From NCBI GenBank assembly GCA_946965045.2, contig OX337235.1:1751508-1815507 (forward strand): 64,000 nucleotides of DNA. The letters run 5' to 3'. The number at the start of each line of letters is the position of its first letter. The stretch's first letter is position 1. Source of the DNA: Epithemia pelagica. Taxonomy: Eukaryota > Bacillariophyta > Bacillariophyceae > Surirellales > Surirellaceae. The notes under the pieces were generated by a model. The model was given only the letters and a program-made list of their open reading frames with translations. It was not told where the DNA came from and did not search any database. Made by a program: the position numbers and the translations under genes. Positions 1-10,404 of this stretch are shown one piece after another.

Positions 1-2
1 CA

Positions 3-299
3 ATTGCAGCAGGATACCAATGTAAATATGGCTGGAAGTACCCATCCAGGGATCAGGCAGCGGATAAAAGAGTGAAGCTCTCTGTTTGGATCGAAGGAAA
101 GGGCCCCTCAACCAGACGAACAAATAGGTCTTATGGATGGACTTTACTTTCTCCAGATGAACATCGAAGATTTCTCGGAGAGTCTCTGTTTGCTTCGCTT
201 CCTCCAAGTGATGACGAAGACGCTCCTTGTCCGTATTGCAACAACTCAGACTTCAATTTTTCCTTTCATTCCAACGGAGAAAGAGTTTGGGTAAGCTGA
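3..299 (+). CDS. 3' part of an unknown gene cut by the left window edge
   Basis: An open frame enters from the left edge and ends at a TGA at 297-299. The visible protein of about 98 residues contains a CPYC pair near its end, which could be half of a zinc-binding site, but the second pair is not visible. I do not recognise the family. The last codons before the stop read into GTAAGC at 291, a good splice donor in phase 0, so the stop may lie inside an intron. Possible acceptors are TACAG at 325 (a 35-nt intron, too short to be likely) and GTCAG at 356 (66 nt). The true 3' end is therefore uncertain. No in-frame ATG lies upstream within the window, so the start is outside it. Confidence 0.4.
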   Translation: MAAGYQCKYGWKYPSRDQAADKRVKLSVWIEGKGPSTRRTNRSYGWTLLSPDEHRRFLGESLFASLPPSDDEDAPCPYCNNSDFNFSFHSNGERVWVS

Positions 300-818
300 C
301 ACATTCAATCTAACTTACAATACAGCATATAGTTATACGTACACCACTCTTGTCAGAGATATTTTTTGCAAAGAATCTCAATTTGACGCGAGGGGAGGAG
401 CATGTTTCCGAAGACTAAAGTAAAAAGAATTGTCCAATCGAAGGAGCCATATACTGTGGACAATGTGTCGAAGATAGGATCTTAGTATGTAGTAATCTGA
501 CCTTCTATGAGTGCCCTCTGGATATGGATTATGGTTGGAAAATAGGTTGCTTCCGTTGAGTCGGCGCATTTCGCTCGTTCCATTCGGAACCATCAATCGA
601 CTTGTCCCACCAGTCGTGCAAGCGCACAAATGAGTGAGAAAGATACTACATAGGCGCTAACAGACATACATAGATAACCTTGTGGGACGGAGGCGTCCTT
701 TCAGCAAACTCCATGCGACAAAAACCACAAGTCCAAGATGGTAGTACACAAAAATGATACGCCATGCGTGCTAACTTTGGTACGAGATCTTCGATGTTGA
801 GATACAAGCCACCACTGG
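300..818. other. intergenic, no gene seen
   Basis: About 520 bases between the left-edge fragment and the minus-strand membrane protein. Apart from the possible intron and last exon of the left-edge gene, it holds only short unrelated frames. No RNA gene or repeat was recognised. Confidence 0.5.
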
Positions 819-1985
819 TTACCAGAACTTCCACCATGGCTTGGTCTCATCGCTTTTGTAGGCCTCTGTAGTTGAGTTTGAAACAGCATCTCCCTCGTTT
901 GTTTCCACCTTTCCATGGTCTGCGACTGCCACTCCCAAATAGGTGGATGCTGGATCGGCAGCCTGTGAGACATCCGTTCCAGTTTGATTCCGTTGTCGCC
1001 GTTTCATTTCCTCAATAAAGTCTAAGCGTTTTTGACAGTTTGTAACAAGTTGGGTGACTGAATTCAAGACAGGTGTTGTCGGATTGTTCCACAGCTCTTG
1101 ATCGGACGGCATGGACTGCATCGATGCGGCCATTTCGTCCAGGAGATGATCTGCACGCCCCGCCGTCTCATCTTCTCCCGACTCTCTTGCAAAGACTGAC
1201 CAGTTAAAGGATTCCTCCTTGGAAGCCACCACTCGTTTGTAATGAGACACAATCTCAGGACACGCGCGTTGACAGAGAATCGAGTGGCCAGGCTGCAACG
1301 GCAAACGGGCAACGTTGCGGTGCATCCCATTTTGATCTGCGAAAAACCATGACGAAAACACCCCTACAAAGATTCCGACGGCACCCGCTAAGCCCCAATC
1401 CAATTGCGCATCCAGTTTCGCTTGAACAGAAGCTGCATCCTCCGTTTCCGCGGCGGTGGTCGCCGATTCGGTAGCGGTCGTGGACTTTGCTCGAGAGGAG
1501 TCCGAGTCCTTGACTGCTTGCTTTTTGTTCTTCTGGGCTGTTTTCGATGAGACACTGCTGATTGTCTCCCTCTTTCCTGCAATGCGATCAAGATTGCTAT
1601 ACGAAGCGCTCGGTGGAGGAGGTGGCAGAAGGGGAGAATTTCGTTGTTGGGCCAATCGACGTGCTCGAAACAACCGGCCAAAACGAAGGACCATGGCACA
1701 TGACACAAGACCGCTCACGACTCCAGCAACGTTATTTCGATAGGTCGAGTAGCTTAACGCTTGTTTTTCTTTCTTTGTGACCCACTCCTTGGTCCTTTTC
1801 GTATTTTCATTGGATCCAAGGAGCATCTGCGTGCTTTCTCGGTCCACCAACACTTTGAAATGATGGTTTATAATGGACAGAAAGCTGTCGGCCAAGTTGC
1901 TCTCTGCATAGTATCGATAAACTCTTCGACGACGAATTGTTTCTGATGACGACTCTGCATCATTTCCAGATGCCGTCATGGTCAT
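819..1985 (-). CDS. hypothetical membrane protein with two predicted helices
   Basis: A 388-aa protein read from the ATG at 1985; a longer frame exists only with a TTG start. I do not recognise a named family. Two hydrophobic stretches can be seen: one near residues 85-105 (VAGVVSGLVSCAMVLRF) and one near residues 195-215 (WGLAGAVGIFVGVFSSWFF). The linker between them is charged and Ser/Thr/Ala-rich. The C-terminal third is soluble, has predicted helices and two cysteines (ILCQRACPE), and ends in a tryptophan-rich tail, KPWWKFW. Pro and basic runs after the first helix (RLFRARRLAQQ, then PPPPPP) suggest a cytosolic or stromal loop. The gene is transcribed away from the transporter gene at 2380, with about 390 bp between the starts. 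It is probably a real lineage-specific gene; function unknown. Confidence 0.65.
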   Translation of the reverse strand: MTMTASGNDAESSSETIRRRRVYRYYAESNLADSFLSIINHHFKVLVDRESTQMLLGSNENTKRTKEWVTKKEKQALSYSTYRNNVAGVVSGLVSCAMVLRFGRLFRARRLAQQRNSPLLPPPPPSASYSNLDRIAGKRETISSVSSKTAQKNKKQAVKDSDSSRAKSTTATESATTAAETEDAASVQAKLDAQLDWGLAGAVGIFVGVFSSWFFADQNGMHRNVARLPLQPGHSILCQRACPEIVSHYKRVVASKEESFNWSVFARESGEDETAGRADHLLDEMAASMQSMPSDQELWNNPTTPVLNSVTQLVTNCQKRLDFIEEMKRRQRNQTGTDVSQAADPASTYLGVAVADHGKVETNEGDAVSNSTTEAYKSDETKPWWKFW

Positions 1986-2379
1986 GGTGATTCGGTCAAC
2001 CAACAAAAGATGTCACCGACTAAAAAAACGATCTTTCTCGCATGCACCTTGTGGCTCTCCAGTTGGGTAACCATAGGACATCGATAGAAATACGACACGT
2101 GGAAACCGCGATCCATAGCGCGGGATACAATAATAGGCACACGCTCCGCACGTGCATTCTTAGCGGGACCGGGACTCTATCTCTTTTGTTTGGCTGGACT
2201 TCAATCCAACGGTCGGCTCATCATCCAAAATGGATCTGGTCGGCATCACACGTCGCCTCGCTTCGGTCCTGCGCACAATGACAACCAAATAGGGATAGAT
2301 TTGCTAGATTGGCTGCAACCTTGCACTTCCAACTTCCAACGTTTTGTCACAATAAAGGGAATCGAAAGCAAGGGAAACA
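1986..2379. promoter_or_regulatory. divergent intergenic region
   Basis: Nearly 400 bases separate two divergently transcribed starts (1985 minus, 2380 plus), so promoters for both genes are expected here. No clear TATA box or repeat was identified. Confidence 0.35.
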
Positions 2380-4011
2380 ATGTTGTCAGTCCTTCTAGGT
2401 TTCGTCAAGGGCTTTTTGCCAGCTTGGCCAGAATGGTACGTCTCGTCGAATGGCTCTCTCCTCTGTGACTCTCTCTGGTGTCCCATGTGTACGTCGTTTC
2501 TCTCTCCTGTTCCACGACGCTCGTCTGACCATGACATTCCTATTGTTGCGTGAACTGTTTCCAGGGCACTCGATGTTCTCATCATCATGACCATTTTGCT
2601 TGTCTTCACCGGAGCCTTGACTTCCTTCTATGAACCTGAAGATGAAAAGAAAGACAAGGAATTTGTCAAGGGGTCGACAGCCGATGGCGACGAAAAAGCC
2701 CAAACGCAACATGAACTATTGACCAAATACCATGGATTTCGTTTGAAATATGTCGCTGTGTATGCTGTTATCATGCTGGCGGACTGGATGCAAGGAACTC
2801 ACATGTACACCTTGTACATGTCTTATGGGGTCAATGTGGCAGCCTTGTTTTTGACTGGTTTTCTAAGTGGGGGGATCTTTGCTCCCTTTTTGGGATCCTT
2901 TGTGGATAAATTTGGTCGAAAACGAAGTTGCATTGTCTATTGTTTATTGGAAATCGCCATTAATGTTTTGGAAGGATACGAAAACTTTACAATCCTCCTG
3001 CTTGGTCGGGTGATGGGAGGTGTCTCCACCAACTTGTTATTTTCGGCTTTTGAAAGCTGGATGACGACGGAACATCGTCACCAGGGCTTTCCAGAATCCT
3101 GGTTGGCACGGACGTACTCACAGTGTTCGATTGTCAATGGAGCGACAGCAATTTTTGCAGGTGTTGTGGCACAATTATTGGAGGATGCCTTTGGTCATAT
3201 TGGGCCCTTTCACGGAGCGGTTGCGTTGACAACCCTGGCGTTGTTGATGATTCTAGGTTGGAAAGAAAATTATGGAGAAGAGCATGCAGGAGACCACAGC
3301 AAGTCCACGGTGGTCCATCAGTTTTTGGAAGGATGGAAAACGACCATCCAAGACTCGGGTGTCTGGCGAATTGGTCTCATTCAGGCATTATCGGAGGGTG
3401 CCATGTACACCTTTGTGTTTATGTGGGTCCCCACACTTTTGTCACTGGATTTTGCCGGGGGAGTACCTACGGGATGTGTGTTTTCCTCGCTCATGATGGC
3501 AATTACCATGGGTGGTTTGATTTTCCCGTCCTTACAAGCCTTTATTACAACCATCTTGACCACAGAGGCTGGATCTTCCGAACTTTGTGCCTCAGTCATT
3601 TATCTCGTCGCGGCGGCGGCCATGGCAGTCCCTGTGGTTCTCTTGGGACCAGGCGGAGAATCATTCGGTCATCGTCAAGAACTCGTTATTGCTAGTTTTA
3701 TGGTTGTGGAAATGTGTGTGGGTCTCTTTATGCCAGTGGCTGGAACTCTTCGATCCAAATATGTGCCAGACTCATTGCAAGGAGGAATTCTCAACATTTT
3801 CCGACTGCCGTTAAATGCCATTGTCGTATCCGGCACCTATGCCACGGACGTTTTGGAAAAGCATGTCGTCTACCAACTAGTGTGTGGTTGTTTCTTGGCG
3901 GCTGCATTGTTGCAAGTCACCATGATTGAAGGGGCCATGAAAAAGGGACAGTCACCACCACCAACAGTGACAACAACAGACGCCAAAGACTCCAAGGCAA
4001 AAGCCGAGTAA
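2380..4011 (+). CDS. MFS transporter, MFSD5/MOT2 molybdate-anion transporter type, two exons
   Basis: Major facilitator protein of the MFSD5/MOT2 group, whose studied members take up molybdate at a cell membrane. The visible signature is ADWMQGTHMYTLYMSYG after the first helix, followed by the MFS motif A loop GSFVDKFGRKRS and about eleven more hydrophobic segments. The main exon has no good start of its own: its first in-frame ATG (2587) falls inside helix 1. A short first exon at 2380-2435 (MLSVLLGFVKGFLPAWPEW) joins through a GT-AG intron at 2436-2564 (GTACGT...TTTCCAG, 129 nt) and restores the N-terminus and complete helix 1. The spliced protein is 500 aa, about the family's usual length. 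The C-terminal tail is hydrophilic. Family assignment rests on recalled motifs; substrate is inferred from the family. Confidence 0.85.
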
Positions 4012-4215
4012 GGCAAATTCAAACCAATCAACTCATTCGAAAAGTTCCGTGACAGTAACGCATAAATAATATCACAAGTGCACAATAGCTACGGGAGTAG
4101 AAAGACAGTTACATGATATTGTTAAGCTACCTGGTGAAGTTTGTTTCACCTCCACATGACAAGCGGGAGACATCTGTAAGCACTTCCCGTGTTCATTTCC
4201 TTTGGTCATAGCGAT
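4012..4215. other. short convergent intergenic region
   Basis: About 200 bases between two converging genes. It must hold both 3' UTRs. No clear polyadenylation signal or repeat stands out. Confidence 0.4.
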
Positions 4216-5781
4216 TCATTTTCCTCGTCGGCGGTGTTTTTTGGGTGGTTTCCCTCGTGCACCACGTTGATTCGGCAATGCTCCACCAGATCCTCCACTG
4301 CCACCCGCATAGCCTTGTCGTACTTCTCGCTGCAACACCTGTTCTCCGTCCAGGTCACCACCGTCTTCGTCTTGTAGACCTCGTCGTTTTCGTCTTCCCC
4401 CTCCATGCTTGCCGCCCCGCGATGACAATTGTTCCTTGAGTTCTCGTGTCGCCAAGCGTTGGGCTTCACTCACACGTTCCAAGAGAACCAACACGGTCTC
4501 TTCGTCCGCGGTCGCATAGGCTGGTAGTTTTTTCCCCAACAATGCTTCTAGGCGTTGATACACTTCAACATCGTATTGTGTAACCATGGCCACGGCTTGG
4601 CCAGATTGTCCAGCACGGGCCGTACGCCCAACACGATGGACATATTCCTTCCCATGCCCGGGCAAATCGTAATTGACCACCAAATCGACAGACGGCAAAT
4701 CCAACCCACGCGAGGCGACGTCGGTACACAATAGAATTGTTCGGGATCCGGTAGCAAATTTTTGCAAGGCACCCAGTCGCTTGGCTTGATTCATTTGACC
4801 ATGTAAACAAACGGCAGGAAAGCCCAAATTCCTCAACATCAAAGCCAGGCGCTGTACATTGTTGCATGTTGCTCCAAACACAAGAATGGATTTCCCGGCA
4901 TGTTCATTAACGACATAGGTAAGATAACAATCCTTGTATTTCGCAGGAATGAACAGATAGGATTGTTTAAGCTGCGATGGAGTTTGGAACTTCGTGGAAA
5001 CCTCAATTCGAACTGGGTCTGTCAGAGAAGCTCGTTGGAGTTTTTGTACTTGCGACGTCATGGTTGCAGAAAACAAAAAGGTTTGTCGTTCCGACGGTAC
5101 ATTGTCCAATATTTGCAACAATTCTTCTTCAAAATCCATGGATAACATTCTATCTGCCTCATCCAAGATCAAATATCTCACTTGTCGCAGATGAAAGCCC
5201 TTGGTATCTTTCAAATGGTCGAGCAGCCTTCCTGGTGTGGCAATCAAAATGTGCGGATTACGAGCCAAGGCAATGGCTTGCGAGGTTCGATCGACACCCC
5301 CCACAACGCAGGCACTGGTTGCTCCTATGCCCTGTCCCAACCCTTGTACAACGGTATGAATTTGAAAGGCCAATTCTCGAGTGGGTGTCAAGATGAGGGC
5401 CGCTGTGGCCCGGACTGGATTCTTCAACAAGCCTTGCAAAATGGGCAAACAAAAGGCCCCGGTTTTGCCACTTCCCGTCTCGGCCAATCCAATAATATCT
5501 CGGCCACTTTCTCCCCTTCCATCTTGCTTGTCGCTACTGTCATTGTTTTGATGAGAAGAAAACGCCTCGGACAAGACTGATGCTTGAATTTGCGTAGCAT
5601 ACGACCATTCCAATCGTTTGCACGCCTCTTGTAGGGCACTGCACACGCCCAAACTGGCAAATGTTTGCTTCGTCAAGACCGATGAGGATGATTGATTATT
5701 ATTGGAAGTCTCGACTTCTGAACTGGATGCTTCCACTGTCGGGGATGGTGGTGATGACTCTTTGGCTACCCCTTCCGGCAT
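4216..5781 (-). CDS. DEAD-box RNA helicase, DDX47/Rrp3 type (ribosome biogenesis)
   Basis: ATP-dependent RNA helicase of the DDX47/Rrp3 group, which acts in the nucleolus in 18S pre-rRNA processing. All DEAD-box motifs can be read: Q motif around residues 41-64, AETGSGKT at 100-107, PTRELA, TPGRL, DEAD at 207-210, SAT at 238-240, then the second RecA domain with STRG-like and HRVGRTAR motifs. The subgroup signature residues IIGLAETGSGKTGAF and VTQYDVEVYQRLEALLGKKLP match DDX47 better than other DEAD proteins. The start chosen is the ATG at 5781 (521 aa); a longer frame begins with a hydrophobic stretch atypical for this family. A hydrophilic insert of about 20 residues lies between the Q motif and motif I. 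The tail is Lys/Arg/Gly-rich, consistent with nucleolar RNA binding. Confidence 0.92.
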   Translation of the reverse strand: MPEGVAKESSPPSPTVEASSSEVETSNNNQSSSSVLTKQTFASLGVCSALQEACKRLEWSYATQIQASVLSEAFSSHQNNDSSDKQDGRGESGRDIIGLAETGSGKTGAFCLPILQGLLKNPVRATAALILTPTRELAFQIHTVVQGLGQGIGATSACVVGGVDRTSQAIALARNPHILIATPGRLLDHLKDTKGFHLRQVRYLILDEADRMLSMDFEEELLQILDNVPSERQTFLFSATMTSQVQKLQRASLTDPVRIEVSTKFQTPSQLKQSYLFIPAKYKDCYLTYVVNEHAGKSILVFGATCNNVQRLALMLRNLGFPAVCLHGQMNQAKRLGALQKFATGSRTILLCTDVASRGLDLPSVDLVVNYDLPGHGKEYVHRVGRTARAGQSGQAVAMVTQYDVEVYQRLEALLGKKLPAYATADEETVLVLLERVSEAQRLATRELKEQLSSRGGKHGGGRRKRRGLQDEDGGDLDGEQVLQREVRQGYAGGSGGSGGALPNQRGARGKPPKKHRRRGK

Positions 5782-6025
5782 GGTGGAAAACAGTGAGCAA
5801 TATACGGAGAAGAAAAGGAGCGAAAGGAAAATTTTGGAATGGATGGAGATGATGAAGCGACACAAAAGCGATCAAAGGGATGCTTTCGGACACAGACTGA
5901 AGCTGGCCGGAAGAAAAATTTCTCGAAGACACAATCAACCGTGGTTGGTGGTTGTGCCATCACACAATGATGAGCAGATACGTCGGCCTTGTTCATCTTT
6001 AGAAGACACCACGAGCTTTTCATCA

Positions 6026-7816
6026 ATGCTTAGTCGATCATGTGTACAAGCTTCAAGAAGGAAGGCTCAGTCGCTTGCCGAACGGAATCATGTCTTTCTG
6101 TTTGACACAGCGGCGCGGTGCTTACGCCGTGCCATCATCGGAGGGTCACGCTCGCCAATGCCAGCGCCAAGGAATGTGACGACCCTGGCTGTTTCCTTGT
6201 CGGGAGGGGTTGATTCTTCAGTGGTGGCGGCTTTGCTGCAACAAAAGATAGATCCAGTGAAGATTCAGTTACAAGCCGTGCATATGACCAATTGGAATTT
6301 TCAAGATGATGGCGAAGATGTGGCGCTGGAAAACGTGTGCTACGAACAGGATTGGAAGGACGCCGTTCAAGTGGCTGAGCATTTGAAACTCCCCATTATT
6401 CGTCATCGCTTGGAGTCCGCCTACTGGACCCATGTGTTTGAGCCATACCTGGAAGACCTTGTCAAAAATGGGAACATGGGGAACCCTGATATTAACTGCA
6501 ATGTCCACATCAAGTTTGGAGCCCTGCGTGAAAAAATCGTGGCACGCCATGGCAAGCAAACATGGTTGGCTACCGGTCACTATGCACGACTATGGTATCC
6601 ACAGTATGGAAAGGGTCATGATGCAGGGTATGAGGATTTGCCTTCCGAGCTTCTGAAAGACTACAAATGTCTGATTGAGGAGAACTTATCGCCAGGCACG
6701 GACGAATGGCTCTGGAAATGGTACAAAACAAACCAATGTTCCTCAAACCCATGGCTTTTGGCTGCAGCTGATACCACCAAAGACCAATCTTACTTTTTGG
6801 CGGGCTGCTCCAATACGCAGCTTGCACAAGTTCTCTTCCCATTGGGCGATTTGCATAAGAAGTGGCCTTCCTCCCCAAGTATTGACTCTAATGATGAGTC
6901 TGCCAGTCCTTACACCTTGACAGTTCGCGAATTGGCAATAAAACTTAAGTTGCCTACAGCGAACAAGCGAGAAAGTATGGGCATTTGCTTCGTGGGAAAA
7001 CGAAAAAGCTGGATCAATTTTGTTCGAGATTATACGGCACCCGATCTGTTGCAGCAACATGTTCAATTCGTAGATATTGATTCTGGTCGAGTTATAGGGC
7101 AATCGGACGAGAAATCTCATCCAGCCTTTTACACGATTGGACGAGGAGCTCGTGTGGGTGGTGCAGACCAAAAGTACTTTGTTGTTGGGCCTTCCATGTC
7201 GTCTCCACCAATCAGTCGCTGTCGTGCGTTTCGTCAGGACCAAAACGCAACAGAAGACAACGTAGTATGGGTATGCGCGGGAACGCACCATCCAGCATTG
7301 TTTGCAAATTCGCTTACGGTCAAGAAGTTCAACTGGATCATGGACCAGAGGATTCCAGATCCTTTGCTTTCCCCAGGACATGACGGACGTGCACATAAAT
7401 TTGGTGAGGGAAACACCGGTGTATTGCGCTGCAAGTTCCGTTTTCGACATTTGCAAGAACTAATGGACTGTGAGGTGGTCTATGATCCTTGTCAAAGAAA
7501 GAACAGCAATGGCGAGCTAGGGGTCTATACAATTTATTTCGAGGAACCCTTGCGAGGTATTACTCCAGGCCAAATGGTTGTCCTGTATGCCGCCAATGGT
7601 TTGGTGTGTCTTGGCGGAGGGCCCATTGCAACGGTTGGGATGTCCTTGTGGGAGCAGGAGCAACAACAGGATCACCTTCATGGATCGTCAACCATAAAGA
7701 AACCCAAATATCTGGACATGTGTAAAGGGGAGCTATCAAGAGCTACCACGAAGACAGGGAAAAGTAAAAACGACGATGCTACTACTGATACCTACATGGT
7801 GGAAATGATGAGTTAA
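6026..7816 (+). CDS. tRNA-specific 2-thiouridylase, MnmA/TRMU family
   Basis: Enzyme that inserts sulfur at C2 of the wobble uridine of tRNAs for Lys, Glu and Gln; in eukaryotes it usually works in mitochondria or plastids. With the ATG at 6026 the protein is 596 aa. It shows the PP-loop ATP site SGGVDSS (59-65), the first catalytic cysteine in NPDINCN (C158), ATGHYAR, TKDQSYFL, and the second cysteine in MGICFVGKR (C321). These correspond to Cys102 and Cys199 of E. coli MnmA. The first 45 residues are Arg/Ser-rich with few acidic residues, which fits an organelle presequence. Earlier ATGs at 5780 and 5843 would extend it, but 5780 lies within the start codon region of the opposite-strand helicase. 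The C-terminal extension of about 60 residues is lineage-specific. Confidence 0.9.
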   Translation: MLSRSCVQASRRKAQSLAERNHVFLFDTAARCLRRAIIGGSRSPMPAPRNVTTLAVSLSGGVDSSVVAALLQQKIDPVKIQLQAVHMTNWNFQDDGEDVALENVCYEQDWKDAVQVAEHLKLPIIRHRLESAYWTHVFEPYLEDLVKNGNMGNPDINCNVHIKFGALREKIVARHGKQTWLATGHYARLWYPQYGKGHDAGYEDLPSELLKDYKCLIEENLSPGTDEWLWKWYKTNQCSSNPWLLAAADTTKDQSYFLAGCSNTQLAQVLFPLGDLHKKWPSSPSIDSNDESASPYTLTVRELAIKLKLPTANKRESMGICFVGKRKSWINFVRDYTAPDLLQQHVQFVDIDSGRVIGQSDEKSHPAFYTIGRGARVGGADQKYFVVGPSMSSPPISRCRAFRQDQNATEDNVVWVCAGTHHPALFANSLTVKKFNWIMDQRIPDPLLSPGHDGRAHKFGEGNTGVLRCKFRFRHLQELMDCEVVYDPCQRKNSNGELGVYTIYFEEPLRGITPGQMVVLYAANGLVCLGGGPIATVGMSLWEQEQQQDHLHGSSTIKKPKYLDMCKGELSRATTKTGKSKNDDATTDTYMVEMMS

Positions 7817-8167
7817 CATGTTCATCATCAATCACATAGAAACAAACTCGCAATCACGGTCCCCATCGGCCAATACCTTTGGAAGTCATCAGTTTCTTCG
7901 TTGTGTTCCCCGTTGACTACGCGAAAGTATGTTCACGTTGCTCAAGACGCACCCGGTTGCGACACAACATGAGGGGAGCAAATACTGCCCACAGTATTTG
8001 TCTCTCAAACTTACTTGTACACAAATTGCCATCTAATCCAGTCCAGACTGTCATCTAATCCAATCCAGACTGTCATCTAATCCAATGGTCACGGAACCGA
8101 TTGGTCTGCTCACAGACAAAACACCACAAGACATGTTACCGAAACACACAGTACTGCAATGTGCCTC
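7817..8167. other. convergent intergenic region
   Basis: About 350 bases between two converging genes. Apart from the short tandem repeat at 8031-8084, nothing was recognised. Confidence 0.4.
8031..8084. repeat. 22-bp tandem repeat, about 2.5 copies
   Basis: The unit ATCTAATCCARTCCAGACTG plus TC is present at 8031-8052 and 8053-8074, with one base difference. A 10-base partial copy follows at 8075-8084. Confidence 0.8.
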
Positions 8168-9487
8168 TCACCCCCTCTTTGCCGCTGAAGAAGCAGATTC
8201 CAAATCATGGAGGCTTGGTTTTGTCCCCAAAGGCCGTTTCTTGTTTCCAATGTGGTCCATCCAACGAGCCCAATTGATCTGTAGATCAAACTGTTGATCA
8301 AGAATGCTCAGCACATGGAACCAATACTGTGCAGGACTGGAAGCGTCAAAACGATTCGAAATATCTGAGGGGAGCATGCCGCGTTCCCAGATTTTTTTGT
8401 TATGTTCATAGTCGGAGTAGGGTACAGTGGTACCTTCCTTACTATGAAAACGAATAGGGACATGACGGCGACATGATTGCAGCTGCAAAGGATGGCTGGA
8501 GGTTCGATTCACAAGCACGGGTTGATCCACGAGAACACCGTCCGTGAAACTGTTGTCTTTCCAAGTTTCTACCATTGGTCCAACAGCGATGGTGACATTC
8601 CGCTTCACATATTTGACCCAGTGATACAAGAGTCCTTGATCTGCTGGTCCACCGTGAAAATCCCAGTGTCGCCCTTTCTCATGCCACCACGGCAACGTCC
8701 TTCGAACAAACTTGCTTCCGCCATAGGCCAGTCGCTCCCAGGGGTCGTTTTCGTCGATTTCGTGTCCCCAACCCCTCTTGCCATCCCATTTGCCCCTGTC
8801 CAACGTGGGTTTCACAATCTGCGTGATGAGGGTTTCATAGTCGCCAGCAGCAGGTTCCAAGAGGAAGAAGTTTCCTGCTGCCGGTGCATCTGAACCGGCT
8901 AACACAAAGTTGGGTTGGATTATACCAGACATCGAAGCTTCAAAGAGGTAATCCAAGTTACAAAAGGGCACAATATCAGCGTCCAAGAAGAGAACTCGTT
9001 TATATTGAGTCATTTGCAGGATCTTGAATTTTTGCAACATCACACTGAAAAAAGATTGCTGTTCTTCCTGATGGTCCATCACATATTGTACCTTGATGCC
9101 CATACTTGATTCCAACAGGCTTGTCCATTTGGGGAGGAGCTTCATGGAGGGTTTTCGAGGTTGAATCAACAATACAATGTCAGCTTGACTTCCAGTACTT
9201 CGAAGGGTAAACGCGGCAACCAAAATATTGTAAAGATACCCCAGAAAAGGTGTCATATTGTTGGGATCCAATCCTCCCAACAGGAACACATAGGCAAACC
9301 GAGAAGTGGCATCATTCGATGGAAGCACGAATGGAGGATCGGATGGTATCGTTGGGGGGTGGAAGTTGGAAAGTGAAGTCAAGACCCAATGGATCGTTGT
9401 CAGCACCATTAACAACAGAGCAACGGGACGCACATATTGATTTCGGATCAAGCTTCCTGCCCTTTTTCTTCGAGTGAGAGGGGTCAT
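8168..9487 (-). CDS. GT8-like glycosyltransferase, type II membrane protein
   Basis: Predicted Golgi or ER glycosyltransferase of the GT8 (glycogenin-like) superfamily, which transfers a sugar from a nucleotide sugar with a divalent metal. From the ATG at 9487 the protein is 439 aa: a short basic tail, one signal-anchor helix near residues 20-36 (RPVALLLMVLTTIHWVL), then a luminal catalytic domain. The metal-binding DxD is FLDADIVP (D169, D171), preceded by the usual helix KFKILQMTQYKRV. HGGPADQG further on resembles the conserved GDQG region of the family. A longer frame upstream has no ATG. The acceptor and donor sugars cannot be told from sequence. The gene converges with the thiouridylase gene. 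Confidence 0.82.
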   Translation of the reverse strand: MTPLTRRKRAGSLIRNQYVRPVALLLMVLTTIHWVLTSLSNFHPPTIPSDPPFVLPSNDATSRFAYVFLLGGLDPNNMTPFLGYLYNILVAAFTLRSTGSQADIVLLIQPRKPSMKLLPKWTSLLESSMGIKVQYVMDHQEEQQSFFSVMLQKFKILQMTQYKRVLFLDADIVPFCNLDYLFEASMSGIIQPNFVLAGSDAPAAGNFFLLEPAAGDYETLITQIVKPTLDRGKWDGKRGWGHEIDENDPWERLAYGGSKFVRRTLPWWHEKGRHWDFHGGPADQGLLYHWVKYVKRNVTIAVGPMVETWKDNSFTDGVLVDQPVLVNRTSSHPLQLQSCRRHVPIRFHSKEGTTVPYSDYEHNKKIWERGMLPSDISNRFDASSPAQYWFHVLSILDQQFDLQINWARWMDHIGNKKRPLGTKPSLHDLESASSAAKRG

Positions 9488-10397
9488 TGTCGTCGTCGCA
9501 TCAAAATGAGAAGCAAAAGTTCCGTCGAGTAAAGGTGTCTTCAGAATTAGTATGCTCACCGTTAGTGACCATGTGCAACAAACAACAACGCACCATGTTG
9601 AAAGCGTTCCAGCTTCCGTTGAAACGAAGAAGCTGACTATAGGACTCGAAAGTACTTCCACTTACCCCGCACTTAAAGATAACAAAATTTTAATTTTCAA
9701 TTTGACCCTTGCCCATCATCACAGACAGTCATGAAGTCAGTACAAGATCTTTGCTTGGGACTATCCGGCTAACCTTTTCTTCCCCCCATTGAAGTGCATG
9801 CGCGTTAAATCATTGCTTCACTCCCTATCGGAAGAAGCCTGACTGCTGGACTAAAAACTTAAAATCTCTCGTGCGGATTTTTTAGCTGAAGAAGAGTATT
9901 ATTTTTCCCCAACAGTCTGAGGTGGCCTCTCTGGGCATATGCTGCGGGCGGGCCGCCGGCCGCCCCGACATCATACATCTAATCGAAGTCTGCAATAAGC
10001 CCTCGCTCCTTGCTGTCGCTGTCGCCCTTGTTCTTGTTCGTGTTCGCCATTCGCCGTCCGAAATGGAACATCGCGAAATTGTCCGCAACGTCGACAAGAT
10101 GACACTCGTAGCAGTGGCTCGTAACAGGTAGAACTGTAGCTTAAACTGTTGACCTCTATAGATACAATCAATTAGCATCCAAATAGACAACTAGAACATT
10201 CATTAGCAACCGAATCAGATTCAGTCGCAGAACTAGTAGCTACAGAGTTTAAAAATTTGTCCAAGACCCAAGACATAGAGTTGGTGTGAGCGACTCGGGG
10301 ATCAGCACATAAAGAAGACAGAATCATTGCTAAGAAGGCTCAAGCTAAAAATTCAAACCGGGATATTAAATGGTCATGGATCAGTCCTACTTACTAC
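9488..10397. other. intergenic, no gene seen
   Basis: About 900 bases upstream of the glycosyltransferase. It has a GC-rich patch near 9945-9968 with a short GGCCGCCGGCC palindrome. No frame looks protein-coding. Confidence 0.45.
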
Positions 10398-10404
10398 GTG
10401 CTCT

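Noticed and set aside
5702-6025. N-terminal extension of the thiouridylase to 5780 or beyond
   Set aside because: It overlaps the helicase start, is rich in charged residues unlike an organelle presequence, and the upstream-most start is not an ATG.
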